Below the pieces are notes generated by a model. It was not told the origin of the DNA. It ran no database searches and was given only the letters and a program-made list of their open reading frames with translations. A stretch of DNA of 64,000 nt from Wyeomyia smithii (Eukaryota; Arthropoda; Insecta; Diptera; Culicidae), in assembly GCF_029784165.1 (NCBI RefSeq), contig NC_073696.1, positions 182,793,998-182,857,997 of the forward strand, in the 5' to 3' direction. Positions within the stretch are counted from its first letter, which is position 1. Each line of letters begins with the position of its first letter. Below, in pieces: positions 34,044 through 44,039 of the stretch. The translations under genes were made by a program, and so were the position numbers.

Positions 34044-34485
34044 ATTCCGCGTCGAACACTCGACAGAAACGGACGTGCAAAGTGGTCGTTCTATTACAAT
34101 CCGGTCCGTGTGTACGAATAGCCAAACAAAAGAGTGTATTATTCGCGCTAAAGGCCAACTAGATTGTGAGTTGTGTCAATACGTTCTGTACCCGGCTCAC
34201 AACTTTGGCTGTATTGGTGCAAAATACCAGCTGCAGTTTTGATCTGTGCACCGTGAATAGATCTTTTTAATCCAAGCCCATCAGTTGACAGTCGAGTCCG
34301 TGTCGCTGTGCTGAGTGATCTCACACCAGGCTCACTGCTGGTGGCTGTATTGGTGCTGCTGTACTGGTGCTGCTGGCTGCTTTGGGTGCAGCTTCGAACG
34401 ATCGGACAACCACTGCTGGAAGGAAGAAGTAAAGAGGTACGTGTTCTTGTCGGCGCTAGCGCGCTAGTGCGCTACATTTAGCGCA

Positions 34486-35856
34486 ATGGATATAGATCCC
34501 TCGCCTCCCGTGCCACCATCCCCGAACCCCCCTGACCCTGACCCTTCTGTTACCCCCTCCCCTGTTCATTCTCCAGTCCCCCCTCGCCCCAGGCTTTACC
34601 CGGACGGATCTGAACAGGGCAGCTATACTGTTTATTTTCGTCCAAAGGCAGGAGTGAATTCAGAGCGTTTAAACATACTGCAAATTGCTAAAGACCTGAC
34701 GAAGGGGTACAAGGCCGTGACCGAAATTTCCAAGGTCCGACTTAACAAGCTCCGTGTCGTGGTCAGTGATCTGGCACAGGCCAATGCTATCGCTTGCTCT
34801 GAGCTCTTCACACGCGAGTATCGCGTCTACATACCCGCACGAGACGTGGAGATCGACGGTGTCATAACCGATTCGAGTCTGTCTGTCGAGTGTATCCTAA
34901 AAAGCGCAACCGGTTGCTTCAAAAATACCGAAACACAGGCGAAGATTTTGGATTGTAAGCAATTGCGGTCCATGTCTCTCGTCGGCGGTAAAAAAGTTTA
35001 CACTCCGTCAGACTCGTTTCGCGTTACGTTTGCCGGATCTGCACTCCCTAGCCACGTCTCGATCGACCGGGTTCGTCTGCCTGTGCGATTGTATGTACCC
35101 CGTGTTATGAATTGCACCAATTGCAAGCAGTTAGGCCACACAGCCGCCTACTGCTGCAATAAGGCACGATGTAGCAAGTGTGGGGAGACTCATGCGGAAG
35201 ATTCTTGCAGTGTTAATGCTGAAAAATGTATTCACTGTGGGGAAAACCAGCATGAGCTCTCCACATGCCCGGTGTACATGCAGCGCAGAGATAAAATCAA
35301 GCGGTCACTTAAGGAGCGTTCAAAGCGTTCTTACGCTGAGATGCTGAAGAAGACCGTGACCACTTCTACCATAACATCGAACCCCTTTGATCTGTTGCCC
35401 TCTGATGAAACCGATTCTGACGATTCATCAGCGGGAACATCTTATGCCAATCCTGGGGAGTCTAGAAAGAGGAAAAATGTTGCTTCTCCTAAACTTCCCC
35501 GTAAAGGTCCTAAGATTTCCCAAAGTGTAATGAAAAGTACGAACAAACCAAACAGTGCTGCGGAAAAACCGAAGCAAACTCCTCCTGGGCTTGCAAATTT
35601 AAAGTCCCAGAAGGAGTTCCCAGCACTGCCAGGAACATCTAAAACCCCAGTTGTTCCTTTTTCACTCCCAGTTGATGAAACAAACTCTGGATTAGTGAAA
35701 TTTTCTGACATTGTGGACTGGATTTTTGAAAATTTCAATGTACCCGATCCAATTAAAATTTTTCTTACAGCATTCCTCCCAACAGTTAGATCATTTTTGA
35801 AGCAGTTGACTGCCCAATGGCCCCTCCTTGCAGCGATTGTATCCTTCGATGCCTAA
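34486..35856 (+). CDS. I-clade LINE ORF1 (RNA-binding Gag-like protein)
   Basis: A 456-residue protein that should coat the LINE RNA and act as a chaperone during target-primed reverse transcription. The N-terminus is proline-rich (DPSPPVPPSPNPPDPDPS). A central globular region (residues ~45-200) includes YTVYFRPKAG and VRLPVRLYVPRVM. It is followed by three CCHC zinc knuckles at residues ~206-265: CTNCKQLGHTAAYC, CSKCGETHAEDSC and CIHCGENQHELSTC. The C-terminal third is Lys/Ser/Pro-rich, with a hydrophobic end. The ATG at 34486 is the first in the frame after a GC-rich 5' UTR. The TAA at 35854 overlaps the ORF2 start. No internal stop is seen. Confidence 0.9.
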   Translation: MDIDPSPPVPPSPNPPDPDPSVTPSPVHSPVPPRPRLYPDGSEQGSYTVYFRPKAGVNSERLNILQIAKDLTKGYKAVTEISKVRLNKLRVVVSDLAQANAIACSELFTREYRVYIPARDVEIDGVITDSSLSVECILKSATGCFKNTETQAKILDCKQLRSMSLVGGKKVYTPSDSFRVTFAGSALPSHVSIDRVRLPVRLYVPRVMNCTNCKQLGHTAAYCCNKARCSKCGETHAEDSCSVNAEKCIHCGENQHELSTCPVYMQRRDKIKRSLKERSKRSYAEMLKKTVTTSTITSNPFDLLPSDETDSDDSSAGTSYANPGESRKRKNVASPKLPRKGPKISQSVMKSTNKPNSAAEKPKQTPPGLANLKSQKEFPALPGTSKTPVVPFSLPVDETNSGLVKFSDIVDWIFENFNVPDPIKIFLTAFLPTVRSFLKQLTAQWPLLAAIVSFDA

Positions 35857-38800
35857 TTCAACTGCGTATATGAAGGATTCTACCTCTGTCTTACAGTGGA
35901 ATTGTAGAAGTATTTTACCAAAAATTGATTCGTTTAAAGTTTTGATAAATAAAAACAAATGCGATGCATTTTCCCTTTGTGAAACTTGGCTTACTTCAAA
36001 TATTGATCTCAACTTCCATGATTTTAATATTATTCGCCTTGATCGAGACACCCCATATGGAGGAGTACTTTTAGGGATTAAAAAGTGCTATTCTTTCTAT
36101 CGTATTAACCTCCCCTCGATTCCAGGCATCGAAGTTGTCGCATGTCAAATGACAATACAAGGTAAAGAGCTTTGTATTGCCTCAATATATATTCCTCCCA
36201 GAGCACAGGTTGGGCAACGGCTGCTCTTTGATTTAATAGAACTTCTTCCCTCGCCACGTGTGATTTTGGGAGACTTCAACTCTCATGGCGTGGCTTGGGG
36301 TTCCCCATACAATGATAACCGCTCCTCTTTAATCTATAACCTTTGCGATGACTTCGACATGACTATTTTAAACAACGGTGAAATGACACGTATCCCGAAA
36401 CCTCCAGCGCGCCCAAGCGCTTTGGATCTATCCTTATGTTCGACGTCGCTACGGTTGGATTGCACATGGAAGGTAATCCTCGATCCTTACGGTAGCGACC
36501 ATTTGCCTATTCTTATTTCAATTAATAACGGGTTAACTCGCATGCGACCAATTGACATTCCTTATGACCTCACACGGAATGTCGATTGGAAGTTATACGA
36601 GGAAATGATTTCAAAAGCGGTCGAGTCGATTCAACATCATCCACCACTTGAAGAATACAACCTCCTCGCGGGCTTGATTCTCGACGCCGCGTTGCAAGCC
36701 CAAACGAAGAAATATCCCGGCGTAACGATCAAAGAACGGCCTCCCACTCCGTGGTGGGACCAAGAGTGCTCCGATGTCTACACGCAAAGATCCGACGCGT
36801 ATCTGACCTTCCGGGATACAGACGATGCCGACGACTTTAAACGTTATTCGGAGCTTGAAACCAAGTTTAAAAGCTTGACTAAGGCAAAGAAACGCGGATA
36901 TTGGCGTCGGTTCGTAAACGAGACGTCGAGGGAGACATCAATGAGCACTCTTTGGAACACAGCCCGAAGAATGCGGAATCGCGTAACGGTCAACGAAAGC
37001 GAGGAGTCTTCAAGTAGGTGGATATTCGATTTTGCCAGGAAAGTATGTCCGGACTCTGTTCCTGAGCAAAACATTGTTCGCGATGCGTCTCCGGGCCACG
37101 ACGCGATTGAATCACCTTTTACGATGGCAGAATTTTCAGTTGCCCTCCTGTCCTGTAACAATAACGCGCCTGGGTTAGATAGAATCAAATTCAACTTGTT
37201 GAAGAATCTACCCGGCAATGCCAAGAGGCGCTTGTTGAACTTGTTCAATAAGTTCCTGGAGCAAAATATTGTACCGCAGGATTGGAGGCAAGTGAAGGTG
37301 ATCGCCATCCAAAAACCAGGGAAACCAGCTTCTGATCACAACTCTTATAGGCCGATTGCAATGCTATCCTGTATCCGGAAATTGATGGAAAAAATGATAC
37401 TCCGTCGTTTAGACCATTGGGTCGAATCAAATGGTCTACTATCAGATACTCAATTTGGCTTCCGCCGTGCCAAAGGGACGAATGATTGTCTTGCGTTGCT
37501 TTCAACAGATATTCAGCTGGCGTATGCTCGCAAAGAACAAATGGCGTCTGCGTTCTTGGACATTAAGGGGGCTTTTGATTCCGTTTCTATTGACATTCTT
37601 TCGGGTAAACTTCACCGACAAGGATTTTCTCCAATTTTGAACAATTTTTTGCACAATTTGTTGTCCGAAAAGCACATGCATTTTACGCACGGCGATTTGG
37701 CAACTTTTCGCATTAGCTACATGGGTCTTCCCAAGGGTTCATGCTTAAGCCCCCTTCTTTACAACTTTTATGTAAATGACATCGACGAATGTCTGGCAAA
37801 CTCATGCACGATAAGACAACTTGCAGACGACAGTGTAATCTCTGTTACAGGAGCCAAAGCTGCCGATTTGCAAGGACCATTGCAAGATACCTTGGACAAT
37901 TTGTCTGCTTGGGCTTTACAGCTAGGTATCGAATTCTCTCCGGAGAAGACTGAGATAGTAGTTTTTTCTAGGAAGCATGAACCTGCTCAGCTTCAAACAC
38001 AATTAATGGGTAAAACGATTTCTCAGGTTTTGGTACACAAATATCTTGGTGTCTGGTTCGACTCTAAAGGCACCTGGGGTTGTCACGTGAGGTATCTGAT
38101 GAAAAAATGTCAACAAAGAGTGAATTTTCTTCGTACAATAACCGGACAATGGTGGGGAGCCCACCCAGGAGACCTTATAAGGCTTTACCAAACAACGATA
38201 TTGTCTGTTATTGAATACGGGTGTTTCTGCTTCCGCTCCGCAGCAAACACACATTTGATCAAACTGGAGCGAATACAATATCGTTGTTTGCGTATCGCCT
38301 TAGGTTGCATGCATTCAACCCATACGATGAGTTTGGAGGTCTTAGCTGGAGTACTACCATTGAAAAACCGCTTCTGGAGCCTGTCTTCTCGTATTCTTAT
38401 CAAATGTGAGGTCTTGAACCGTCCCGTGATTGAAAATTTTGAAAGGTTAATCGAACTTAATTCTCAAACCCGTTTTATGACATTGTATTTCAATCACATG
38501 TCCCAAAATATTAACCCTTCTTCGAATATTACAAATCGTGTCGACTTATCAAATACTTCTGATTCTACTGTGTTTTTCGATACATCCATGATAGAAGAAA
38601 CTCGTGGAATCCCGGATCATTTACGCGTGCAGCAGATCCCCAAAATTTTTTCCAATAAATATCGAAACATCAACTGCGACAATATGTACTACACTGACGG
38701 ATCACTTCTTGATGGGTCCACTGGCTTCGGTATCTTCAATAACAATTTAACCGTCTCCCATAAGCTCGATAATCCTGCTTCTGTTTACGTCGCAGAATTA

Positions 38801-39502
38801 GCTGCAATTCAGTACACCCTAGGGATTATCGAAAAAATGCCCACGGACCATTATTTCATCTTTACGGACAGTCTCAGTTCCATTGAGGCTCTCCGATCGA
38901 TGAAAGATGTTAAGCACTCTCCGTATTTCCTGGGGAAAATACGGGAACATCTGAGTGCTTTATCCGAAAAATCTACTCAGATTACCTTAGCGTGGGTCCC
39001 TTCTCACTGCTCGATACCGGGTAATGAGAAAGCGGACTTTTTGGCTAAGGTGGGCGCAACAAACGGTGATATTTATTTAAGACCAATTGCCTTTAATGAA
39101 TTTTTCGCATTTGTACGTCAGAATACGATCATCAGTTGGCAAAATTCTTGGACCAAGGGGGAACTGGGAAGGTGGTTACATTCCATAATCCCCAAGGTAT
39201 CGACGAACCCGTGGTTCAAGGGGTTGGATGTAGGTCGGGATTTCATTTGCGTGATGTTCCGGCTTATGTCCAATCACTATAGATTTGACGCGCATCTCCG
39301 TCGTGTTGGGCTCGGGGAGAGTGGTATCTGTGCCTGTGGTGAAGGTTATCACGACATAGAGCACGTTGTTTGGTCATGCCCTGTATACCGTGACGCCAGG
39401 TCTAGCTCGGCTGTTCCTGTTCGTGATGTCTTGGCAAGCCGTGACCTATCCTACATGTCCCTTATATACGTTTTCCTGAAATCCATCCACGCCCCAGTTT
39501 AG
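35849..39502 (+). CDS. I-clade LINE ORF2 (endonuclease-RT-RNase H), intact
   Basis: This encodes about 1217 residues from ATG 35849. The apurinic-like endonuclease nicks target DNA (VLQWNCRSILPKIDSF, SLCETWLTS, ILGDFNSHGVAWGSP, GSDHLPILI; residues ~12-235). The reverse transcriptase (~430-760) has APGLDRIKFNLLKNLP, SYRPIAMLSCIRKLMEKMI, FGFRRAKGTNDCLALLS, AFLDIKGAFDSVSI, GLPKGSCLSPLLYNFYVND and QLADDSVIS, where LADD replaces the usual YADD/FADD. RNase H (~950-1080) has YYTDGSLLDGSTGFG, AELAAIQY, FTDSLSSIEAL and WVPSHCSIPGNEKADFLAK. A terminal CACGEGYHDIEHVVWSC motif follows. The ATG overlaps the ORF1 stop (ATGCCTAA), suggesting termination-reinitiation. No disabling change was seen. Confidence 0.93.
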   Translation: MPNSTAYMKDSTSVLQWNCRSILPKIDSFKVLINKNKCDAFSLCETWLTSNIDLNFHDFNIIRLDRDTPYGGVLLGIKKCYSFYRINLPSIPGIEVVACQMTIQGKELCIASIYIPPRAQVGQRLLFDLIELLPSPRVILGDFNSHGVAWGSPYNDNRSSLIYNLCDDFDMTILNNGEMTRIPKPPARPSALDLSLCSTSLRLDCTWKVILDPYGSDHLPILISINNGLTRMRPIDIPYDLTRNVDWKLYEEMISKAVESIQHHPPLEEYNLLAGLILDAALQAQTKKYPGVTIKERPPTPWWDQECSDVYTQRSDAYLTFRDTDDADDFKRYSELETKFKSLTKAKKRGYWRRFVNETSRETSMSTLWNTARRMRNRVTVNESEESSSRWIFDFARKVCPDSVPEQNIVRDASPGHDAIESPFTMAEFSVALLSCNNNAPGLDRIKFNLLKNLPGNAKRRLLNLFNKFLEQNIVPQDWRQVKVIAIQKPGKPASDHNSYRPIAMLSCIRKLMEKMILRRLDHWVESNGLLSDTQFGFRRAKGTNDCLALLSTDIQLAYARKEQMASAFLDIKGAFDSVSIDILSGKLHRQGFSPILNNFLHNLLSEKHMHFTHGDLATFRISYMGLPKGSCLSPLLYNFYVNDIDECLANSCTIRQLADDSVISVTGAKAADLQGPLQDTLDNLSAWALQLGIEFSPEKTEIVVFSRKHEPAQLQTQLMGKTISQVLVHKYLGVWFDSKGTWGCHVRYLMKKCQQRVNFLRTITGQWWGAHPGDLIRLYQTTILSVIEYGCFCFRSAANTHLIKLERIQYRCLRIALGCMHSTHTMSLEVLAGVLPLKNRFWSLSSRILIKCEVLNRPVIENFERLIELNSQTRFMTLYFNHMSQNINPSSNITNRVDLSNTSDSTVFFDTSMIEETRGIPDHLRVQQIPKIFSNKYRNINCDNMYYTDGSLLDGSTGFGIFNNNLTVSHKLDNPASVYVAELAAIQYTLGIIEKMPTDHYFIFTDSLSSIEALRSMKDVKHSPYFLGKIREHLSALSEKSTQITLAWVPSHCSIPGNEKADFLAKVGATNGDIYLRPIAFNEFFAFVRQNTIISWQNSWTKGELGRWLHSIIPKVSTNPWFKGLDVGRDFICVMFRLMSNHYRFDAHLRRVGLGESGICACGEGYHDIEHVVWSCPVYRDARSSSAVPVRDVLASRDLSYMSLIYVFLKSIHAPV

Positions 39503-40191
39503 TCCTATCCCCTTCCGCCTACATCCAACCAAACGACAAGAACACGTTAAGACCCCGGATCCGGAATCAGCAACTAGACCCGCACGATACTCTCAGGCCC
39601 CGAGGGAGACAACCCAATATGCCAGTCCGTAATATCTTGGCCCAGCAGCGGAACATATTCAATATGCTGCTTACCTATGGCGATGAAAAACCATCAAACA
39701 ACAAATCAGTGCTTTTCATGCAAAACATTCTAGCTTAAGTTACATTTAGTTTCAGCTCGTAGTCGGCAGCGAGGATAAAAAATTTGCTTTTAGTTATTAA
39801 GATACTTTAGAAAGTAAGCTACCAGATATAATTGGCGCCGTTAAACATTGAATTGTATTTGTGCCGTGTCAAATAAACTATAGATGAGGAAAAAAAAACA
39901 TGAATACCGTTTCGTGAACCTCTTACTGTAAATAGCTTTAAAAAGTAATTGTTTTCGTTTGTTTAACCAAAAGAGATTAAAGTGGTCCAAATCTTACAAA
40001 ACACGAGCAATAAATAGAGCGATATGACTATTGACATATTATAAAGTTAGCGATTAGCGATTAGCGAAAGTTCCGCTAATGTGGGTTTAGCGTTTGGCGT
40101 TTAGCGATTATCGAGCTAAATTTTCCGGTTAGCGACTAAGCGATTAGCGTCGCTAAATTTTCGGTTAGCGGTGCCTACCACTGCTCACATG

Positions 40192-41343
40192 ATATAATAG
40201 AGTGCGACATAAAATAAACATTATACGACAACATTTCAATACGAACCTTTTACAAAACCGGCCAGTTATGTTGGAATCTCAAAGATACTTATCACGATAC
40301 GAGGCAAAAACTTCTTTTGAATTCTGCATCCTGCCTTCATCTAAATCCCGCAACGTTAATCAACTGATGCGTGTCATGCAAACATTCAAGCAGTTCAAAC
40401 AGCATTGATATGTGAACAAATACCAACGGAATCTGCCTTGATCGAATTTCGATCATTGCAATGTGCCATCCTGTAGTGCACCATAAATAAACCACCGGAC
40501 GTCAAACCATCGACAGAACGGAAATGCAAACGTCTTAGAAGAAATGAGCTGTCGATGTTTAATTCAATTATAGTAAGTGAAGTTGAACACAATTGCGGGC
40601 GAAAAAGATGTCAGTAGAGCTGGTGGGGAGGCAGGGAGCGGTGTTGGTGGTTTGAGAAGAAAATTCAAAAGGCACTCGGACGAGAATGTAGGTATCCTGC
40701 TTTGCCAAGCAAAAGAAGAGATCCACTAAGGGATAACTGAAATGATGATGTAGTAGTAGTAGTAGCTCCGCCGAACGGAAGATGCATTTGCAGTAAGTGT
40801 TGAAGTGTTTCCGGGCGGAAAATTCAAATGAGATGCGATATTGCAGTAAGCAGTTTTACGACTCGTTCTCGCTCGAGTTTTCATTCAGTATGATATTCAT
40901 AATTTATATTCCCTTTCTAATGATGCTATTAATTCCTATTCGGCTCATTTGTTTATTTCTTTAAAACAAAATATGTAAATGAAATTATGATATAAGAAAT
41001 ATTATTTAAATCATTTTAGTCATAAATACCTGTTTCTAGTGAACTGTCGGTCGGTGATAAAATAGCGCTCTTGCCTTTGCCATATGTATTCTATTTGTTC
41101 TAAAGGTTATGAAAATTGGTGAAATAAAATTGCATGAGCGCAATGACAATGTTTTATAAAACACTCTGCGTACAGTGTAGAGTTATGATAGAGATTGCAT
41201 AATATCCGCTGATTTAATACTGCAAGAATGCGAATCGCATCAGCACATATAGACAAGCATTATTTTCGTTGAATTCAATAGAGTCTGTGCTGTAGAGCTA
41301 CATATTTATTACTTCCTGATATGGTTAATCGTACCTCATAAAC
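40192..41343. other. Unassigned sequence
   Basis: No gene recognised. It contains a short GTA repeat (near 40750) and AT-rich DNA. Open frames at 40202-40408 and 40395-40592 lack motifs. Confidence 0.45.
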
Positions 41344-41351
41344 ATAATAAC

Positions 41352-41989
41352 TAGGGACAGTGGTAATTCGCGATTCCGCGGAAGCCGCGAATTCCGCGAA
41401 ATCCTGCGTCGGCCGCGAAATTTACAAAAACCCGCGAGATGCCGCGAAAGTAATGAAAAATAGCATCATTCACTGTCAATCTTGAAACATTTAGATTCGA
41501 ACCCTGCGAATTTTCGAAAACCAGCGACACGGACAAAGCTGAAGAATAATAAGCACCTCGAGGGCAACTTTTCCTACGCAACCAATAAGATGAAACAGTA
41601 CTTCTGCTCTCTTACAACGCGATTTTGTCAACCTGGAACTGTATTCGGTTGCTAGATCCTCTTCGAGCAAATATTTTGGCGATTGATAGAATTCCACGGA
41701 ACGCAGCGTGAGCCAAAAATACGTGCCTATCGACACCAAAATATAACTGAACACAATTTGACACAGTATGTACTTATAGTCAGTGATGTAAAGAAATCAT
41801 GAATCGTACGGTTAAATTACCGTATGTTAAATTAAATGAAACAGTTGTTTCTTATAGTACGAAAAATGTTACTTTATTTAGTATTTTGTGCAAAAATAGT
41901 TGCCGCGAAATTACCGCGAATTTTGAATATTTTCTATTTTTCCACCCGCGAAATTTCAACTTTTTTGCCGCGAATTACCACTGTCTCTA
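41352..41989. mobile_element. hAT-type MITE with CCGCGAA repeats
   Basis: This is a 638-bp element with inverted ends TAGGGACAGTGGTAATTCGC (right end one base different in TAGAGACAG), flanked by an exact 8-bp duplication ATAATAAC (41344-41351, 41990-41997). Both subterminal regions carry repeated CCGCGAA/TTCGCGG motifs. There is no transposase. The end sequence TAGGG..AGTGGT links it with the elements at 12246 and 33507. Confidence 0.87.
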
Positions 41990-42219
41990 ATAATAACGTT
42001 GAACATCCCCTGCTTTATTGAATCTGTTCAATATTCCCCCTCTCGTTACTGTTGAACAGTGCGAACAATTCGATACTTACTCTACAAAATTCTGATTCAG
42101 TAAAACTTACTTCACGGACACTTGTCCTCTGCAGAGGAAACTTCAATATTAAACCAGTTACCGCACTGCAAATAACATCATGCTCCCGTTTGTTCTTTCG
42201 TCAATGTTACCTCAAGGCA

Positions 42220-42908
42220 ATGTTTGATACGATCGCTTTATCAGCAGCGGTGGTTCTGTTGGTTGGTTGTTCGGTGGTTCGCTTCGGTTGCAAAAGTTTG
42301 TGTACTTTGATTTATTTGAGTCAAAGTTTGCATTTTTGTGCCATCGCCCAAACCACGAGCGGCAGCGGGGAAGTGAGAGTCGAAGCATCTGGTGGGACCG
42401 GCGAAAAGTTTTTTTTTTTATTCTCGCTTATTTTCCGTCGGTCTAGTTCCGCCACTGTTGTGGCCAATCACCGACGCCCAGGGAGGCGACTCCACACCCA
42501 GGACCCTAACTCACGACCCGTTTATTAACGTTTATTAACGGACCGGCGCCAACGGCTTTACTTCCTCATGCGATGGAAGGCGTGATCCCAGAGATTTTTC
42601 GCCTCAGAAAATCTCCTAGTGTCGGCTAGGATTGAATCTAGACCAGTTGGGTTGGTTGTGAGTGGATCACGCCACCTCACAACCATCGACACCTATGTCG
42701 GCGGTGGGATTCGAACCCAGGCGTCGAGCGTGGTTGGCGGAGACGTTACCAACCACACTAGGCCCCCGCTACCGGCGAAAAGTTATATCGAAGTCTGTGG
42801 AAGGGCTTGCGAAAGTTGACCGTTAGTTGCAAAACAGAGATTAGGAAACCGAATCCGTTGCAGAAACAAAAAAGCAAAAACCAACCCGATCGGAAGGATA
42901 CAACTTAA
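42220..42908 (+). pseudogene. Unknown ORF with hydrophobic N-terminus, split by SINE
   Basis: ATG 42220 opens a frame beginning MFDTIALSAAVVLLVGCSVV, a signal-peptide- or membrane-like stretch, and reaching GGTGEK at the SINE insertion. Beyond the SINE, using the second copy of the target duplication, the same frame continues through a basic stretch (LYRSLWKGLRKLTVSCK) to a TAA at 42906. Without the insertion the frame would be 104 codons. The product is not recognised. It may be a 5' exon of a host gene, or chance. Confidence 0.28.
42411..42770 (-). mobile_element. tRNA-derived SINE, minus orientation
   Basis: The element is 360 bp, with a T-run at the low-coordinate end (its poly-A tail), flanked by exact 14-bp duplications ACCGGCGAAAAGTT (42397-42410 and 42771-42784). 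On the minus strand it starts AGCGGGGGCCTAGTGTGGTT, has an A-box-like stretch and a perfect B box, GGTTCGAATCC, so pol III transcription is expected. The body is not tRNA-related. It resembles Aedes SINEs of the Feilai type, but the family name is tentative. A 10-bp repeat, GTTTATTAAC, occurs twice inside. Confidence 0.9.
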
Positions 42909-43279
42909 TAGTTGTTTCGCTTGTTTCTTCTATAACTTAATTTTTCGTTACAACGTTGGAAGGCGGTTAGAAGTTGAAATACCGAAAATTCTATTAGAGT
43001 TGCTCAGAATAACTCCCTACTATTATTTAATTTCGCATTTACAAAAACTGTGGGTTAAATAAAGGATCTGTTTATAGAAAAAATTACAAACTTATTTTTC
43101 TTAACTTTTAGTGGGTTATAGACAGAAATTTTATATTAAGGATGTCAACAATACATGGTTTATAAAAATGAATACACTGACTGATTTGACCTGACCAAAG
43201 AGGTCATATTTTTATTATTTTTATTATTATATATTTTTTTATTATTATTTTTTTTTTGATAATCATCTGGGTTTGCAAG

Positions 43280-43992
43280 TGTAAGTAGTAGTGGTCACCC
43301 TTCTCAATCGTCATTCGCACTCTCGTCAAACTGCAGAATGCTGCACGAGATCTTGAATGTAGGGTCACTTATGCCTGTATGGCCAGCTTTCCTCAAAGGA
43401 GAGATTTGTGTGTCGCAACGTGTCCTGGTGGAGCAAACGCTCAATAACCTCTGCCGTGAGGCCAGTCACTTATTCAACACGGCAATTAGGGATGAATACA
43501 GAGCGTCACTCACTAAGTAACACGCTGAATTACGCATGGCCAAAAGAATTTATAGGATCCAGTCCTGCGAGGACATTCAAAGGATGCCCAAAGCTACATA
43601 ACTGCAAAAAGCAATGTCAATCATAGACCACGCCAACGGTCAAACAGTTGAAAAATAGGACGCCAGTCTTACCGTCACACCTAGGGAATTACTGATTCGC
43701 TGGTTTTACATGTATAAACGAAAAACTGACGTCGGAGCTGCAGAGTCCGAGGTAGAAGCGTACAGCGCCCAGCGATTCTATTCTGCCTTCTCGAAGGTTG
43801 TTCACGAAAGATTCAATCAATTGAGCATTAAGTTCCTTTGAACCCATAAAGTCTTCAAGACGTTTTCTTTCATAAAAATCAGATGAGGTCATATTGCCCA
43901 AACTAACTTCAGTGTCAACTACACGCTTGTGAAGATGGTTTTCATACCGAAAATAAGAAGAAAACAGTTCATAAGACCTTCGGACCCCTTAG
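43280..43992 (+). pseudogene. LOA-type LINE copy 2, segment 1
   Basis: The plus strand reads LNNLCREASHLFNTAIRDEY, RASLTK and, after shifts, LQKAMS, TVTPRELLIRW, YSAFSKVVHERFNQ, LVKMVFIPKIRRK and a KTFGPLS-like block. These correspond to the linker and first RT blocks of the copy at 29647. Many stops. It ends at the CTTAG where a 3.76-kb insertion begins; the next RT block (SLTSTLLKVMKKI) resumes at 47756. Confidence 0.68.
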
Positions 43993-44039
43993 AGCGAGCG
44001 CATCGGTGAGTTGCCATTTGAGTTGCTATTCTCACAACA

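Larger units (their letters stand above)
34044..39895 (+). mobile_element. Complete I-clade LINE with two open ORFs
   Basis: The element is 5.85 kb between 13-bp duplications. It starts ATTCCGCGTCGAACACTCG, has a 440-bp 5' UTR, ORF1 (34486-35856), ORF2 (35849-39502), and a 390-bp 3' UTR ending CAAATAAACTATAGATGAGG plus a run of A. Both ORFs are uninterrupted, so it may be competent to retrotranspose. RNase H downstream of RT and three zinc knuckles in ORF1 fit the I clade. It lies inside a hAT-type MITE. A diverged relative occupies 1-2970, and a more distant one is inserted at 49293-50239. Confidence 0.93.
33507..40183. mobile_element. hAT-type MITE with GCTAA/TTAGC repeats, split by LINE
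   Basis: Left end CAGTGGTGAGCACCATTCCG and right end GTGCCTACCACTG are inverted repeats within an exact 8-bp duplication, CTCACATG. Both subterminal regions (33530-33670 and 40040-40165) are packed with GCTAATCGCTAA and TTAGCGATTAGCG motifs in opposite directions. Removing the complete I-clade LINE and one copy of its target duplication leaves about 0.8 kb without coding capacity, so this is a small non-autonomous element that served as an insertion site. Confidence 0.85.

Noticed and set aside
42690..42770. tRNA gene on the minus strand
   Set aside because: The A and B boxes belong to a duplication-flanked SINE with an A-tail.
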